A DNA stretch of 64,000 nucleotides from HXMU1420-13 sp965229525 (GTDB taxonomy: Bacteria > Bacteroidota > Rhodothermia > Balneolales > Balneolaceae): contig OZ245886.1 in assembly GCA_965229525.1 (NCBI GenBank), positions 1,860,001 through 1,924,000 of the forward strand, written 5' to 3'. The number at the start of each line of letters is the position of its first letter. The stretch's first letter is position 1. A program made the translations under genes and the position numbers. Below are positions 28,276-36,882 of the stretch, one piece after another. Under the pieces are notes generated by a model. It did no database searches and was not told the DNA's origin. It saw only the letters and a program-made list of their open reading frames with translations.

Positions 28276-31188
28276 TTACTTGATAAGTGTCATCTTTATG
28301 GATTGGGTAATATCACCTGATTTTAATACTGCAAAATAGATTCCGCTGTTTAATCTGCTTGCATCGAAGTTCACAGTATAGCTCCCTGCTGATCGCACCT
28401 CGTTTACAAGCGTGTGAACTTTTTGGCCAAGAATATTATAAATGCTAAGCTCAGTTAACCCTGCTTCTGCCAGCTCAAAATTCAACTCCGTAGAGGGATT
28501 GAACGGGTTCGGGTAATTCTGGCTAAGCCGTGTAATTGTTGGGATTTCAGTCTCCAATTCTGAAGAGGTGTAGACACCAGGTTCATCCACAGCAAACACA
28601 TTTCTATCACGAGCTGCTAACAAATTATCTCGAAGATTGATGTAGTTCGAACCATATACATACATAAAACCAAGTTTAATGGTTACTCCAGGGTTGAATC
28701 TATAGGGACCGGAAGCTACCACCGAAGAGATATCAGCTGGACCAACATTTGTTACATTAGTTCCGGCCTTTAAAGAATTAATTTTTTCAGTATCCGTGTA
28801 GCCATCATTTACAGCAAATCGAAAATCAGATTCATCACTACTATAATTATTATCAATGGCGTGATATGCAGATGCCCCTTGCATCGGATCTACAGAGATG
28901 TAAGGATTTGAACTACCAGAAGTATTATCAAAAATATATAAGAATTCATTGCTTGCATCGAAACGAACAATATTATTTCCAAAGGTTGTTTCATCAATAT
29001 CCCAATCGGTAAATATTCCGAAATAAAAGTCTTCTATTACTTCGTCCGTATTGTTTTTAATTAAATACTGGCTATAAACAACGTTTTCTACTTCCGGGTC
29101 TTCAAATGCAAATGTATTCAGCCTTATCGAAACTCCCTTTAATTCTGCAAACCTATTTGGGGAAAAAGTTCCTGTACCCTGGGCGGTTGCATTTTCACCG
29201 GGGCTATTCACAACGAAGGCATTATTTGGATCAAAATCGTTGTCATAAAGCCCAACTCCCCGAACATTATTCGAAATTTCTGGTTCTGTACCAAAGAATG
29301 GATTTCCTCCAGCTGCCATCATAATACCAGCCTCGTAAAGCATGTTAGGATTTCCTTCCGGAATAAATCCAATTCCACCCGAAGCCGTTGAAGGATCTGA
29401 AACTCCAATTGTGCCATTAGCGCTAAAGGACATGGTAATATTATTTGCATCCATTACACCAAAACTAAGATTATCAAATTGAACGACATCATAATCTGTG
29501 TAATTAAGGCCGGCATCTTCGAATCTGATTACAAAAGTAGGTACATTATTCAGATCATAATTTTGGGGGATATCAAATTCTAGTTCAACTTCAAGGTTGG
29601 TATCAGTTTCGAGTACACCCACACTAATTGGTTCACTTGTTACGGTAATCTCTTCTTGTAAACTTTCAAGAGTAATTGTTAAGGCGCCAGTTGTTTCACC
29701 GAAATTTCGAAGTCTTAGATCAATTATTCCTGATTCACCGACACTTAAGGAAGTTCCTTGCGAATCTGTGATATTGAATGATCTAATTGAAATACCGGGC
29801 ATCAGATTGGTAAGTGCAGCCTCGGCATCAATCATACCTTTACCGAGGAAAAGAGGGTCTAAAGTGCTCGTGAAAGGAACTGAAGTACTTCTAATTTGAT
29901 GGATTATTCTACGAGGCGACCAATCCGGAAACTGAGCTCTCAGTAAACCGGCCAAGCCAGCTACAACAGGAGAAGCCATAGAAGTACCACTTTTATCGAC
30001 AAACCCGGTAGTTCCAAAACCACCTGTACTTCTGATACTTGAACCAACAGCGAATACATCCACTGTATACCCATGATTCGAAAAGTTGGATATTGCCTGA
30101 TCTCCAGTAATACTTCCAACGTTTAATACTCCATCGTAAGCAGCAGGATAGAATGCTTCTGATGAAAATGAATTACCAGAAGCACCTACCATTATAACTC
30201 CAGAATTTACAGCAAATTGAATCACATCATTCTCAAAATCTGAAAAACCGGGCCCACCAAAACTCATATTGATCACATCAGCACCATTCAATACTCCATA
30301 TTCGATGGCTAAATCCCAAAATGCAATACCTCTGGACTCATCGTTATCCGTATTAGGATCATCTTCGATACCACCTGCTTTAATTGCCATATATCTGCTA
30401 TTAAAGCCTGTGCCTGCGAGACCAATAGTGTTATTTGCATCAGCTGCAGCTATTCCCGCAACATGAGTGCCATGATCCTGATGTTCGGCAAAAGGATCAT
30501 TATCAGCTTCTACAGGTATCGTTGATCGAGCTTCCCAGAAATCCCATCCAAGGTAATCGTCCACAAATCCGTTGCCATCATCATCAATTTGATTTTCAGG
30601 AATTTCACCTTCATTCACCCACTGTTTATTAGCCATGTCTGAATGGAGGTAGTTCACCCCAGAATCAATAATTCCGATTACAACATCACTCGATCCGGTT
30701 GTAATATCCCACGCTTCGTTGAATTTGTGGATTGTCTCATAGCTATTTTTGATTGGATCATCAGTGGTAAGGCTCAGTTGACGAATTAATCGAGGTTCTG
30801 CGTATTCGATTCCCGGGATTTTTGACAATTTATCAGCCAAAATCATTGGATCTATTTCTGAAGTGTATTGGTATTCAACGATTCGTCGGATATCGTCGGT
30901 TAACTCATTGTTTGGAATAAGTTTTCTTTTTTCTGACAGCGTTCTCCAAAGGATATTTTCTTTTGAGTTATTCCAAAAAGGTTTTATTTCGGTCATCCCA
31001 AGGGTACCCAGGTAATCTTCAACTTGTTGTTGAACAAACGTTGCACCGGCTATATTCGATTTTTGAAGCGTTTCTTCGTCTTGATATTTAACGATTATTG
31101 CATTTTTAAAATATTGTGGTTGCGACTGAGCAAAAGTCAGGCTGGTGAAAATGAATACCAACACTGCGCTAGATAGTATTTTTTTCAT
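28276..31188 (-). CDS. Secreted S8 subtilisin-like serine protease with T9SS type A sorting domain
   Basis: A surface or extracellular protease. The frame is open from 31293, but the Met at 31188 begins a clean signal peptide (M-K-K-I-L-S-S-A-V...F-A-Q), giving 970 aa. A prodomain-like segment (about 30-140) precedes the S8 catalytic domain (about 165-460) with Asp in G-I-I-D-S-G-V-N, His in D-H-G-T-H-V-A-G and Ser in G-T-S-M-A-S-P. A long beta-rich region follows, then the C-terminal ~80 residues form a T9SS sorting domain (N-Y-P-N-P-F-N-P-S-T start, I-Y-N-I-L-G-Q motif). It is a probable Por-secretion cargo. Confidence 0.93.
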   Translation of the reverse strand: MKKILSSAVLVFIFTSLTFAQSQPQYFKNAIIVKYQDEETLQKSNIAGATFVQQQVEDYLGTLGMTEIKPFWNNSKENILWRTLSEKRKLIPNNELTDDIRRIVEYQYTSEIDPMILADKLSKIPGIEYAEPRLIRQLSLTTDDPIKNSYETIHKFNEAWDITTGSSDVVIGIIDSGVNYLHSDMANKQWVNEGEIPENQIDDDGNGFVDDYLGWDFWEARSTIPVEADNDPFAEHQDHGTHVAGIAAADANNTIGLAGTGFNSRYMAIKAGGIEDDPNTDNDESRGIAFWDLAIEYGVLNGADVINMSFGGPGFSDFENDVIQFAVNSGVIMVGASGNSFSSEAFYPAAYDGVLNVGSITGDQAISNFSNHGYTVDVFAVGSSIRSTGGFGTTGFVDKSGTSMASPVVAGLAGLLRAQFPDWSPRRIIHQIRSTSVPFTSTLDPLFLGKGMIDAEAALTNLMPGISIRSFNITDSQGTSLSVGESGIIDLRLRNFGETTGALTITLESLQEEITVTSEPISVGVLETDTNLEVELEFDIPQNYDLNNVPTFVIRFEDAGLNYTDYDVVQFDNLSFGVMDANNITMSFSANGTIGVSDPSTASGGIGFIPEGNPNMLYEAGIMMAAGGNPFFGTEPEISNNVRGVGLYDNDFDPNNAFVVNSPGENATAQGTGTFSPNRFAELKGVSIRLNTFAFEDPEVENVVYSQYLIKNNTDEVIEDFYFGIFTDWDIDETTFGNNIVRFDASNEFLYIFDNTSGSSNPYISVDPMQGASAYHAIDNNYSSDESDFRFAVNDGYTDTEKINSLKAGTNVTNVGPADISSVVASGPYRFNPGVTIKLGFMYVYGSNYINLRDNLLAARDRNVFAVDEPGVYTSSELETEIPTITRLSQNYPNPFNPSTELNFELAEAGLTELSIYNILGQKVHTLVNEVRSAGSYTVNFDASRLNSGIYFAVLKSGDITQSIKMTLIK

Positions 31189-31328
31189 AAGTAAAATTGA
31201 TGTGCTTGATGAACTAAACGTTAAATTAGCCCTTAATCGCATCTCATAAAAAAATAATTTATTTGTTCCGATTGTATAGGTATTAATAATCATATTTAGG
31301 ATTATTACAAAAAGTAACTACAGGTAAA

Positions 31329-32879
31329 TTGGTTACACCACACTTCATAAAACGTCTTGCAGCCATTGACTTAGGAACAAACTCGTTCCATGTTGTAATT
31401 GCAGATCTTTTTTCTGATGGGAGTTATCGCAGATTGGATGACTTAAAGGAAATGGTGGAATTGGCTAAAGGTGGAATTGGGAAACAATTAAATAAAGGAG
31501 CGTTTGAGCGTGGAATTTCCGCTTTGAAGAAGATCAAAATACTATGCGATTCCTACGAGGTTGATCAGATTCTTGCTTACGCAACCAGTGCAATTCGGGA
31601 AGCCGAAAACGGTGGGGATTTCATCCAAACTAGTATTGATGAAATCGGTATAAAAATAAATGCGATTCCAGGAGTAGTAGAAGCAGAATTAATTGGTTAC
31701 GCTGTTCAACATGGGGTAAGTTTAACTGCAGAACCTGTGTTAGTAGTTGATATAGGTGGGGGAAGTGTTGAATTCATCCTGATGAATGATCAACATTTTT
31801 TTCATCTGATGAGCAAGAAGATCGGTGTTTCGAGGATGACAGATTTTTTCAAGCCGTCGGATCCTATTTCAAAAAACGATGTTCAGGCATTGGAAGCGCA
31901 TTACCGTTCAGAGCTGGTCTCTTTAGAGAAAGTGCTTAAAAAATATCCCACTAGTATAATGGTAGGGTCATCGGGAACTATGCAAGCAATTGGCTTAATG
32001 ATAGCCGTTCAAAAAGGGTTTTCGCAGGAAATTAATTTAAACGAGTTCACATATTCCCGTTCTGATTTCATGGATTTTTATGATTCATACATTGTGCTTT
32101 CAGAAAAAGAGCGAGCGAATGTACCGGGTATGGAAGTGAAACGACTTCGATTTATAAATACCGGAGTTGTGCTTGTTCGGTGGTTATTCGAAAATCTAGG
32201 GTTTGAAGAAGTGAAAATATCAACGCAGGCGCTAAGGGAAGGCATCATAATTCGTGAGATAAAACAGGAGTTATCAGGAGATGTTGCAGATAAGGAGAGG
32301 AAAGATCCTAGACGAAGAAGTGTTTTCGAGTTATTGAGAAAATGTAATTGGCACGAAGCCCATTCAAGGCATGTTACCAGGTTTGCCCTTCAGCTTTTTG
32401 ATGAGTTGGCAATTTCATTGAATCTTGACTCCGGTGATCGAGAACTTCTCGAATATGCTGGTCTGATGCACGATATTGGATATCATATTTCACATACAGC
32501 ACATCATAAACACGCACTTTATATCATTAAAAATGCTGAGCTAAGAGGATTTTCGCATGATGAAATTGATGTGATGGCTCATGTAGCAAGATATCATCGT
32601 CGCTCCACGCCCAAAAAACGTCATATTGAGTATTGGGGACTTGGAAGCCATATAAAAAAGAAAATTAAAAAGTTGGCTGCAATTTTACGAGTAGCTGACG
32701 GTTTGGATAGAAGCCATTATCAAAATGTTCAAAATCTGGAAATAGAAATTGAAACACATGCCATCAGGCTAAAAATCCAAACCATGGATGAACCACAACT
32801 TGAGATTTGGGGCGCAACCCGTAAATCTCGGTTACTTGAAGAGGTAACCGGCAAAAAGTTGGTGATAGAAGTAGTATAA
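31329..32879 (+). CDS. Ppx/GppA exopolyphosphatase/guanosine pentaphosphatase with HD domain
   Basis: A 516-aa enzyme of the ASKHA fold that hydrolyses polyphosphate or pppGpp. Motifs A-I-D-L-G-T-N-S-F (near 12), V-V-D-I-G-G-G-S-V-E (near 140) and G-S-S-G-T-M-Q-A (near 217) are the phosphate-binding loops. A C-terminal HD-type domain (about 340-510) has L-M-H-D-I-G-Y-H. The start is TTG with an AGG five bases upstream; no ATG follows before the first conserved motif, so TTG is favoured. It could influence stringent-response or polyphosphate levels. Confidence 0.9.
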   Translation: MVTPHFIKRLAAIDLGTNSFHVVIADLFSDGSYRRLDDLKEMVELAKGGIGKQLNKGAFERGISALKKIKILCDSYEVDQILAYATSAIREAENGGDFIQTSIDEIGIKINAIPGVVEAELIGYAVQHGVSLTAEPVLVVDIGGGSVEFILMNDQHFFHLMSKKIGVSRMTDFFKPSDPISKNDVQALEAHYRSELVSLEKVLKKYPTSIMVGSSGTMQAIGLMIAVQKGFSQEINLNEFTYSRSDFMDFYDSYIVLSEKERANVPGMEVKRLRFINTGVVLVRWLFENLGFEEVKISTQALREGIIIREIKQELSGDVADKERKDPRRRSVFELLRKCNWHEAHSRHVTRFALQLFDELAISLNLDSGDRELLEYAGLMHDIGYHISHTAHHKHALYIIKNAELRGFSHDEIDVMAHVARYHRRSTPKKRHIEYWGLGSHIKKKIKKLAAILRVADGLDRSHYQNVQNLEIEIETHAIRLKIQTMDEPQLEIWGATRKSRLLEEVTGKKLVIEVV

Positions 32880-34253
32880 CTACTCACCAAAACTACCAAT
32901 CGGACCAGGAAATACAACTGGGCTTTCGAACCCTTCTTTCGAGACAGAAGCCACTCCGAAGTAGTAATTATCAATCACCACATTTTCTAGTGTATGTTCC
33001 AAGACATCAGCCGGTACAAATACACTCCATTGCCATTGGTTATGATCAGTGTAACGCCAGTAAATTTTATATCCGGCAAGTTGTGGGTTTTCTTCTGCAT
33101 TTAGTGCATCCCATGAAAGGGTGGTGGAAGGTTGAACTGCACCTGAAATTTGTACATTCACTGGTGGATTTGGAGCCCAGGCCATTCCAGCCATTACTAC
33201 TGCATTTAGATTGGTGAGTTTAGCCGCATATTCGAAATCAACACCATCAATGGTGTCGCCATATTTGATGCCATCTTCTTCCCTAATATCCTGATGTTGC
33301 ATCACATAATTTTCGTTGGTTTCCATGATTCTAACTCCAGGAATACCCGCTTGATTAAATGGAATGTGATGTCCACCCCGGCGAAATCGATCCAATCGAT
33401 AAATCATCATTACATCCAGGTTTGGAATATAACGGTCCGCCATAGTATCTACATAACGCGCTATGTTTCTGGAAGGTGAATCTACTTCGCCACCTGTAAA
33501 TCGCCGGATTCTACCTTCACGCTCTGTTTCAACTGCTTTCGTTCCTTCACTAAATACACGAGCTGTGGTATTATCAATTACTCCGTTAATCCCTTTGATA
33601 TTACCAATCATGTCGTTATTCAATACAGCCTTAATTCTCCAGCCTTGTTCAAGTGCGTAATCAGCAACAATTCGGCCACCATATAATCCTTGCTCTTCCC
33701 CACTAAGGCCGGCATAGATTATCGAACCTGGAAATTCATATTTGGTAAGAATTCGCGCGGCTTCGATAGCACCGGCCATTCCTGATGCGTTATCATTTGC
33801 CCCTGGTGAATCAGAAACTCCATCACCTACATCAGAAACTCGAGAGTCTATATCACCACTCATCATTACGAAACGATTAGGGTCAGCAAATCCACGTTGA
33901 ATCGCGATTACATTTACAATATTTGTAGTAACTGGAATTCTTGTTTCAGGATCGCCTTCGATATATTCACTAACATAAAAGACCTCTAAACAACCTCCGC
34001 ACTCCTCGGAAATTTTATCAAACTCGGCTTTAATCCAACGCCGCGCAGCACCAATACCTCGCACATCTGAAACTGTATCAGACAAGGTATGCCGAGTACC
34101 AAAATCTGCTAACAATCTTATATCGGTTTCAAGTCGGTCGGGACTTGCCGCAGTACCTATAGTGTGAAGTTCCTCGATGGTGATTTGTGCATTCGCTGTT
34201 GACGACAACATGAAATTAAAGGTGATAAATAGAAGAATTAGGGTCGTTTTCAT
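32880..34253 (-). CDS. M28-family metallopeptidase, secreted, with fibronectin-like C-terminal domain
   Basis: A 457-aa exported aminopeptidase-type protein with signal peptide (T-A-N-A-Q). The M28 domain (about 30-355) shows Asp154 (G-A-N-D-N-A-S-G), Glu186-Glu187 (S-G-E-E-Q-G), Asp in L-N-N-D-M-I-G and His in G-G-H-H-I-P-F. The first zinc ligand, usually His in an H-x-D motif, is Asp134 (S-G-D-I-D-S). The C-terminal ~95 residues resemble a fibronectin type III fold. It is the last gene of the five-gene minus-strand run and starts two bases after the small membrane protein gene. Confidence 0.88.
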   Translation of the reverse strand: MKTTLILLFITFNFMLSSTANAQITIEELHTIGTAASPDRLETDIRLLADFGTRHTLSDTVSDVRGIGAARRWIKAEFDKISEECGGCLEVFYVSEYIEGDPETRIPVTTNIVNVIAIQRGFADPNRFVMMSGDIDSRVSDVGDGVSDSPGANDNASGMAGAIEAARILTKYEFPGSIIYAGLSGEEQGLYGGRIVADYALEQGWRIKAVLNNDMIGNIKGINGVIDNTTARVFSEGTKAVETEREGRIRRFTGGEVDSPSRNIARYVDTMADRYIPNLDVMMIYRLDRFRRGGHHIPFNQAGIPGVRIMETNENYVMQHQDIREEDGIKYGDTIDGVDFEYAAKLTNLNAVVMAGMAWAPNPPVNVQISGAVQPSTTLSWDALNAEENPQLAGYKIYWRYTDHNQWQWSVFVPADVLEHTLENVVIDNYYFGVASVSKEGFESPVVFPGPIGSFGE

Positions 34254-34255
34254 GA

Positions 34256-34726
34256 CTAATTTTTGTTGAGATTGTCGTGTGGACGTTTCAGCTCTTCAGG
34301 TAGTTGACCAGATTGTCGTAAATATTCGTACAACTGCTCTTTAAACGCAGCTTGTGCCTTTATCCCAGCTCGTTGCCCAAAATATCCACCCAGGAAACAT
34401 CCAAATATCATGGTGATCATGTACAATATTTTGATGTTCCCGTAAAGTCCACCATCAACGATAAAAGACCAACCAATAGGTACAATTCCAACCAGGAGTG
34501 CGAATACAAATGGCAAGTTACTTGTACCATCTAATCGGCGCATAAAACGGCGACTCACTACAAAAGTGATGTTCATATACACGAGTCCAAACCCTAGTAG
34601 AAACAGGGAGCCAATTAATCCGGGATCTGCAATTTTTGGGAGTAAATCTGTGGTTAGAAGAGTAAATGCACCTGATACAATAACTACACCAGATAAATAA
34701 AATGATAGCCGAGGAAGATTGTCCAA
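34256..34726 (-). CDS. Small four-helix membrane protein of unknown function
   Basis: A 156-aa protein with four hydrophobic helices (about 8-27, 36-56, 71-90, 99-119) and a charged helical C-terminal tail; I do not recognise the family. The start is TTG at 34726. The frame is open upstream as far as the stop codon of the EnvC-like gene but holds no ATG or GTG, so TTG (or a weaker ATT further up) is the start. It sits between the EnvC-like and M28 peptidase genes on the same strand, two bases from the latter. Confidence 0.7.
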   Translation of the reverse strand: MDNLPRLSFYLSGVVIVSGAFTLLTTDLLPKIADPGLIGSLFLLGFGLVYMNITFVVSRRFMRRLDGTSNLPFVFALLVGIVPIGWSFIVDGGLYGNIKILYMITMIFGCFLGGYFGQRAGIKAQAAFKEQLYEYLRQSGQLPEELKRPHDNLNKN

Positions 34727-34810
34727 ACCTTGATGATAAGTTAGAATTGGCGATGAAAATACGAACGCTAATCGGCAAATTAAACCGAGAGAAAGAGGAT
34801 TAACATTCCA

Positions 34811-36121
34811 TCAATTTGAGGATAGCCAATCTTCCGGATCGAGATCTGTATTATTTTTTCGAACCATAAAAAAAACTGTCTCTCCTAGTTCTGAATCCTC
34901 TGTACCGGATAGACCAACAATTTGACCAGCTTTTATGATGCTGGAGTTTTGAACATTGATCTGACTCAGATTTCCATAAACAGTGAAATATGATCCATGC
35001 TTAACAAATACTGCATTTCCATAACCGGGAGTTGGCTGAATGGCAAATACATACCCATCAGAAACGGCCTTTACTTCAGAACCGGGATCGGCAACAATAT
35101 TGATGCCAGGGTGCTCGGTTCTTGTACCATATAGCGGATTTCGGGTAATGCCAAACTTCTTAGAAACCGTTGTGCTATTTACCGGCCAATCCAACCGCCC
35201 TTTCGATGCAGAGAAATTAGTTTCATAAGCAGCCATTGTTTCATCAGATACGAAAGTTGCAAGAGTTGGAGAAGAATATTTGGCAATTTCTTCGGCTCTT
35301 CGTGCGGCATCCGCAATGTTTCTCGCTGCAGCTAATCGTTCCAGGCGTTCATTATTTGCGCGGCGAATTTCTTCTTCTTCTGCAATTAAAGCAGCAAAAC
35401 TGGTTTCCAGATTTTCCCTTTGTTGTCGAATTCTTCGAAGCTCAGACAGCAGGTCGGTACTTTCGGCTTTGATTCTTTCTACGTTATTGCGTTGAACCGT
35501 TTGTTGATTACCGAGTTCAACTTTTTCGTCCCTGATTTCTCCAAGAATTACATCATTTCGAACCATACTTTCTTCGAGGTTATTTTTAACCCCTTCAAGT
35601 TCAATTTGCCTGATTGTAATTTGCTCGGCTTGTTTTTCCTTTTGCTCCTCCAGCTTTTGTAAATAATAGCTTCGAACAATCATTTGATTGATAGAGCTTG
35701 AGGTAACGATCAGTTCAAGGTTTGATGTACGTCCGTTTTTATATGTATACAGCAGAATGTCACGCAAGTTCTGTTTCAGCTGCTCCAGCTCTTTTTCTCT
35801 TAAGTTAATTTCCCCTTCTGTTAGTTGAATCTCTTCCTGAATTTGTCTTTGCTCACGTTCTAGTGTAGAGATTTTGTCATCCTGCAAGGAAATCAAACGG
35901 TTTACATTTTCATACTGACGATACATTTCTTCGTATCGATTTTCCGTTTGTTGGATGCGATCCTGATAGGTCCTAATTCTGGCATCCAGCACATTAATTT
36001 CGGCACGTGTGTTAGTTTGCCGATTCAGGATTTGTTGACGCTTCTCTTCATAGGTTTGAGCTGAGGTAGCTTCAAAAAGAAACAAGGCAAATAAGATTCC
36101 TACACACAAAAATCTGCTCAT
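34811..36121 (-). CDS. EnvC-like murein hydrolase activator (degenerate M23/LytM domain)
   Basis: A 436-aa exported protein: signal peptide (A-T-S-A-Q), very long coiled coil (about 22-290, with E/Q/R heptads) and C-terminal LytM/M23-like domain (about 310-432). Active M23 enzymes have H-x3-D, H-x-H and a later His. Here the first His is kept (E-H-P-G-I-N-I) but its Asp is Asn, the H-x-H region reads Y-G-N-L, and the last His region is F-F-M-V. Zinc catalysis is therefore unlikely, as in E. coli EnvC, which activates amidases at division. It overlaps the DUF4292 gene by four bases. Confidence 0.9.
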   Translation of the reverse strand: MSRFLCVGILFALFLFEATSAQTYEEKRQQILNRQTNTRAEINVLDARIRTYQDRIQQTENRYEEMYRQYENVNRLISLQDDKISTLEREQRQIQEEIQLTEGEINLREKELEQLKQNLRDILLYTYKNGRTSNLELIVTSSSINQMIVRSYYLQKLEEQKEKQAEQITIRQIELEGVKNNLEESMVRNDVILGEIRDEKVELGNQQTVQRNNVERIKAESTDLLSELRRIRQQRENLETSFAALIAEEEEIRRANNERLERLAAARNIADAARRAEEIAKYSSPTLATFVSDETMAAYETNFSASKGRLDWPVNSTTVSKKFGITRNPLYGTRTEHPGINIVADPGSEVKAVSDGYVFAIQPTPGYGNAVFVKHGSYFTVYGNLSQINVQNSSIIKAGQIVGLSGTEDSELGETVFFMVRKNNTDLDPEDWLSSN

Positions 36122-36879
36122 AGCCGTTCGATGAAAATATCTGAGGGAATATTGAGGGTTAAATCCGGTGAGTTTGGGTTAAGATTCAGCGATCTAATCT
36201 GGAATACCACTTTAGATTCACCATCAGCGCTAAATATGGTAATTTTCCGAGGCAAACGGTAGCCATCAAGCTCTCCATAGTTTTCATAAATTATCTGCGA
36301 ATAGGGTAAGCCTGCTGAATAGGGTTGAGTAACTTCTTCTACAAGCATAGATTTTTTTCCAATCTTCGCTCCGCCATTCGTAGCTAATCTCAATAAGTAA
36401 TGATCATCAGCTTCATAGGCTTCGATCACCGAAGTTTCGCTTACTTTAAAATGTAATAAGTCGATTAGATTGATAGAAGCAAGCTCGTTTAAACTGGTGA
36501 GACGACCATCGTTAATTGATACTTTTTGGGCAATTTTATCCACTTTGAAGTACATCAAAATAGAGTCTGGGTCTACGAGCATGGCGCCACCCTCAATGCC
36601 TAATCGGTTTTTGATTGTTAACAAACTCAAGGTGGTATCAGAAGCAAAATCTATATTGAAACGCTCGCTGTTTCCAGGTTCACTAACAATGGCTCGGCCT
36701 CGGCCATCCATTGAATTTATTAACCCATCATAGTTTGGGATGGGCTCTAATAATTCGCTAAGTAGAACTTCCGATTTAATGTAGTCGGTTGGTATAGGAT
36801 CGACTGCCTCTTTAGTTCCTCTACAGGCAAAGGTAAATAAGCAAATGGCTACCAAAAGGATTTTTTGAGATCGAAGCAT
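36118..36879 (-). CDS. DUF4292 family lipoprotein
   Basis: A 253-aa lipoprotein with lipobox T-F-A-C (Cys19). The remainder is a beta-rich sequence of the DUF4292 type, reminiscent of LolA/LolB half-barrels (the N-G-R-G-R-A-I-V and I-F-I-E-R-L ends are family-like). Function is not established. It lies between the TPR gene (three-base gap) and the EnvC-like gene (four-base overlap). The TPR, DUF4292 and M23 order suggests a shared envelope role. Confidence 0.82.
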   Translation of the reverse strand: MLRSQKILLVAICLFTFACRGTKEAVDPIPTDYIKSEVLLSELLEPIPNYDGLINSMDGRGRAIVSEPGNSERFNIDFASDTTLSLLTIKNRLGIEGGAMLVDPDSILMYFKVDKIAQKVSINDGRLTSLNELASINLIDLLHFKVSETSVIEAYEADDHYLLRLATNGGAKIGKKSMLVEEVTQPYSAGLPYSQIIYENYGELDGYRLPRKITIFSADGESKVVFQIRSLNLNPNSPDLTLNIPSDIFIERL

Positions 36880-36882
36880 CGT

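Noticed and set aside
34518..34778. 86-codon minus-strand frame overlapping the small membrane protein
   Set aside because: The alternative frame (34256-34726) gives four clean hydrophobic helices and fits tightly against the M28 gene; this one is Ser/Arg/Cys-rich and spans out of register.
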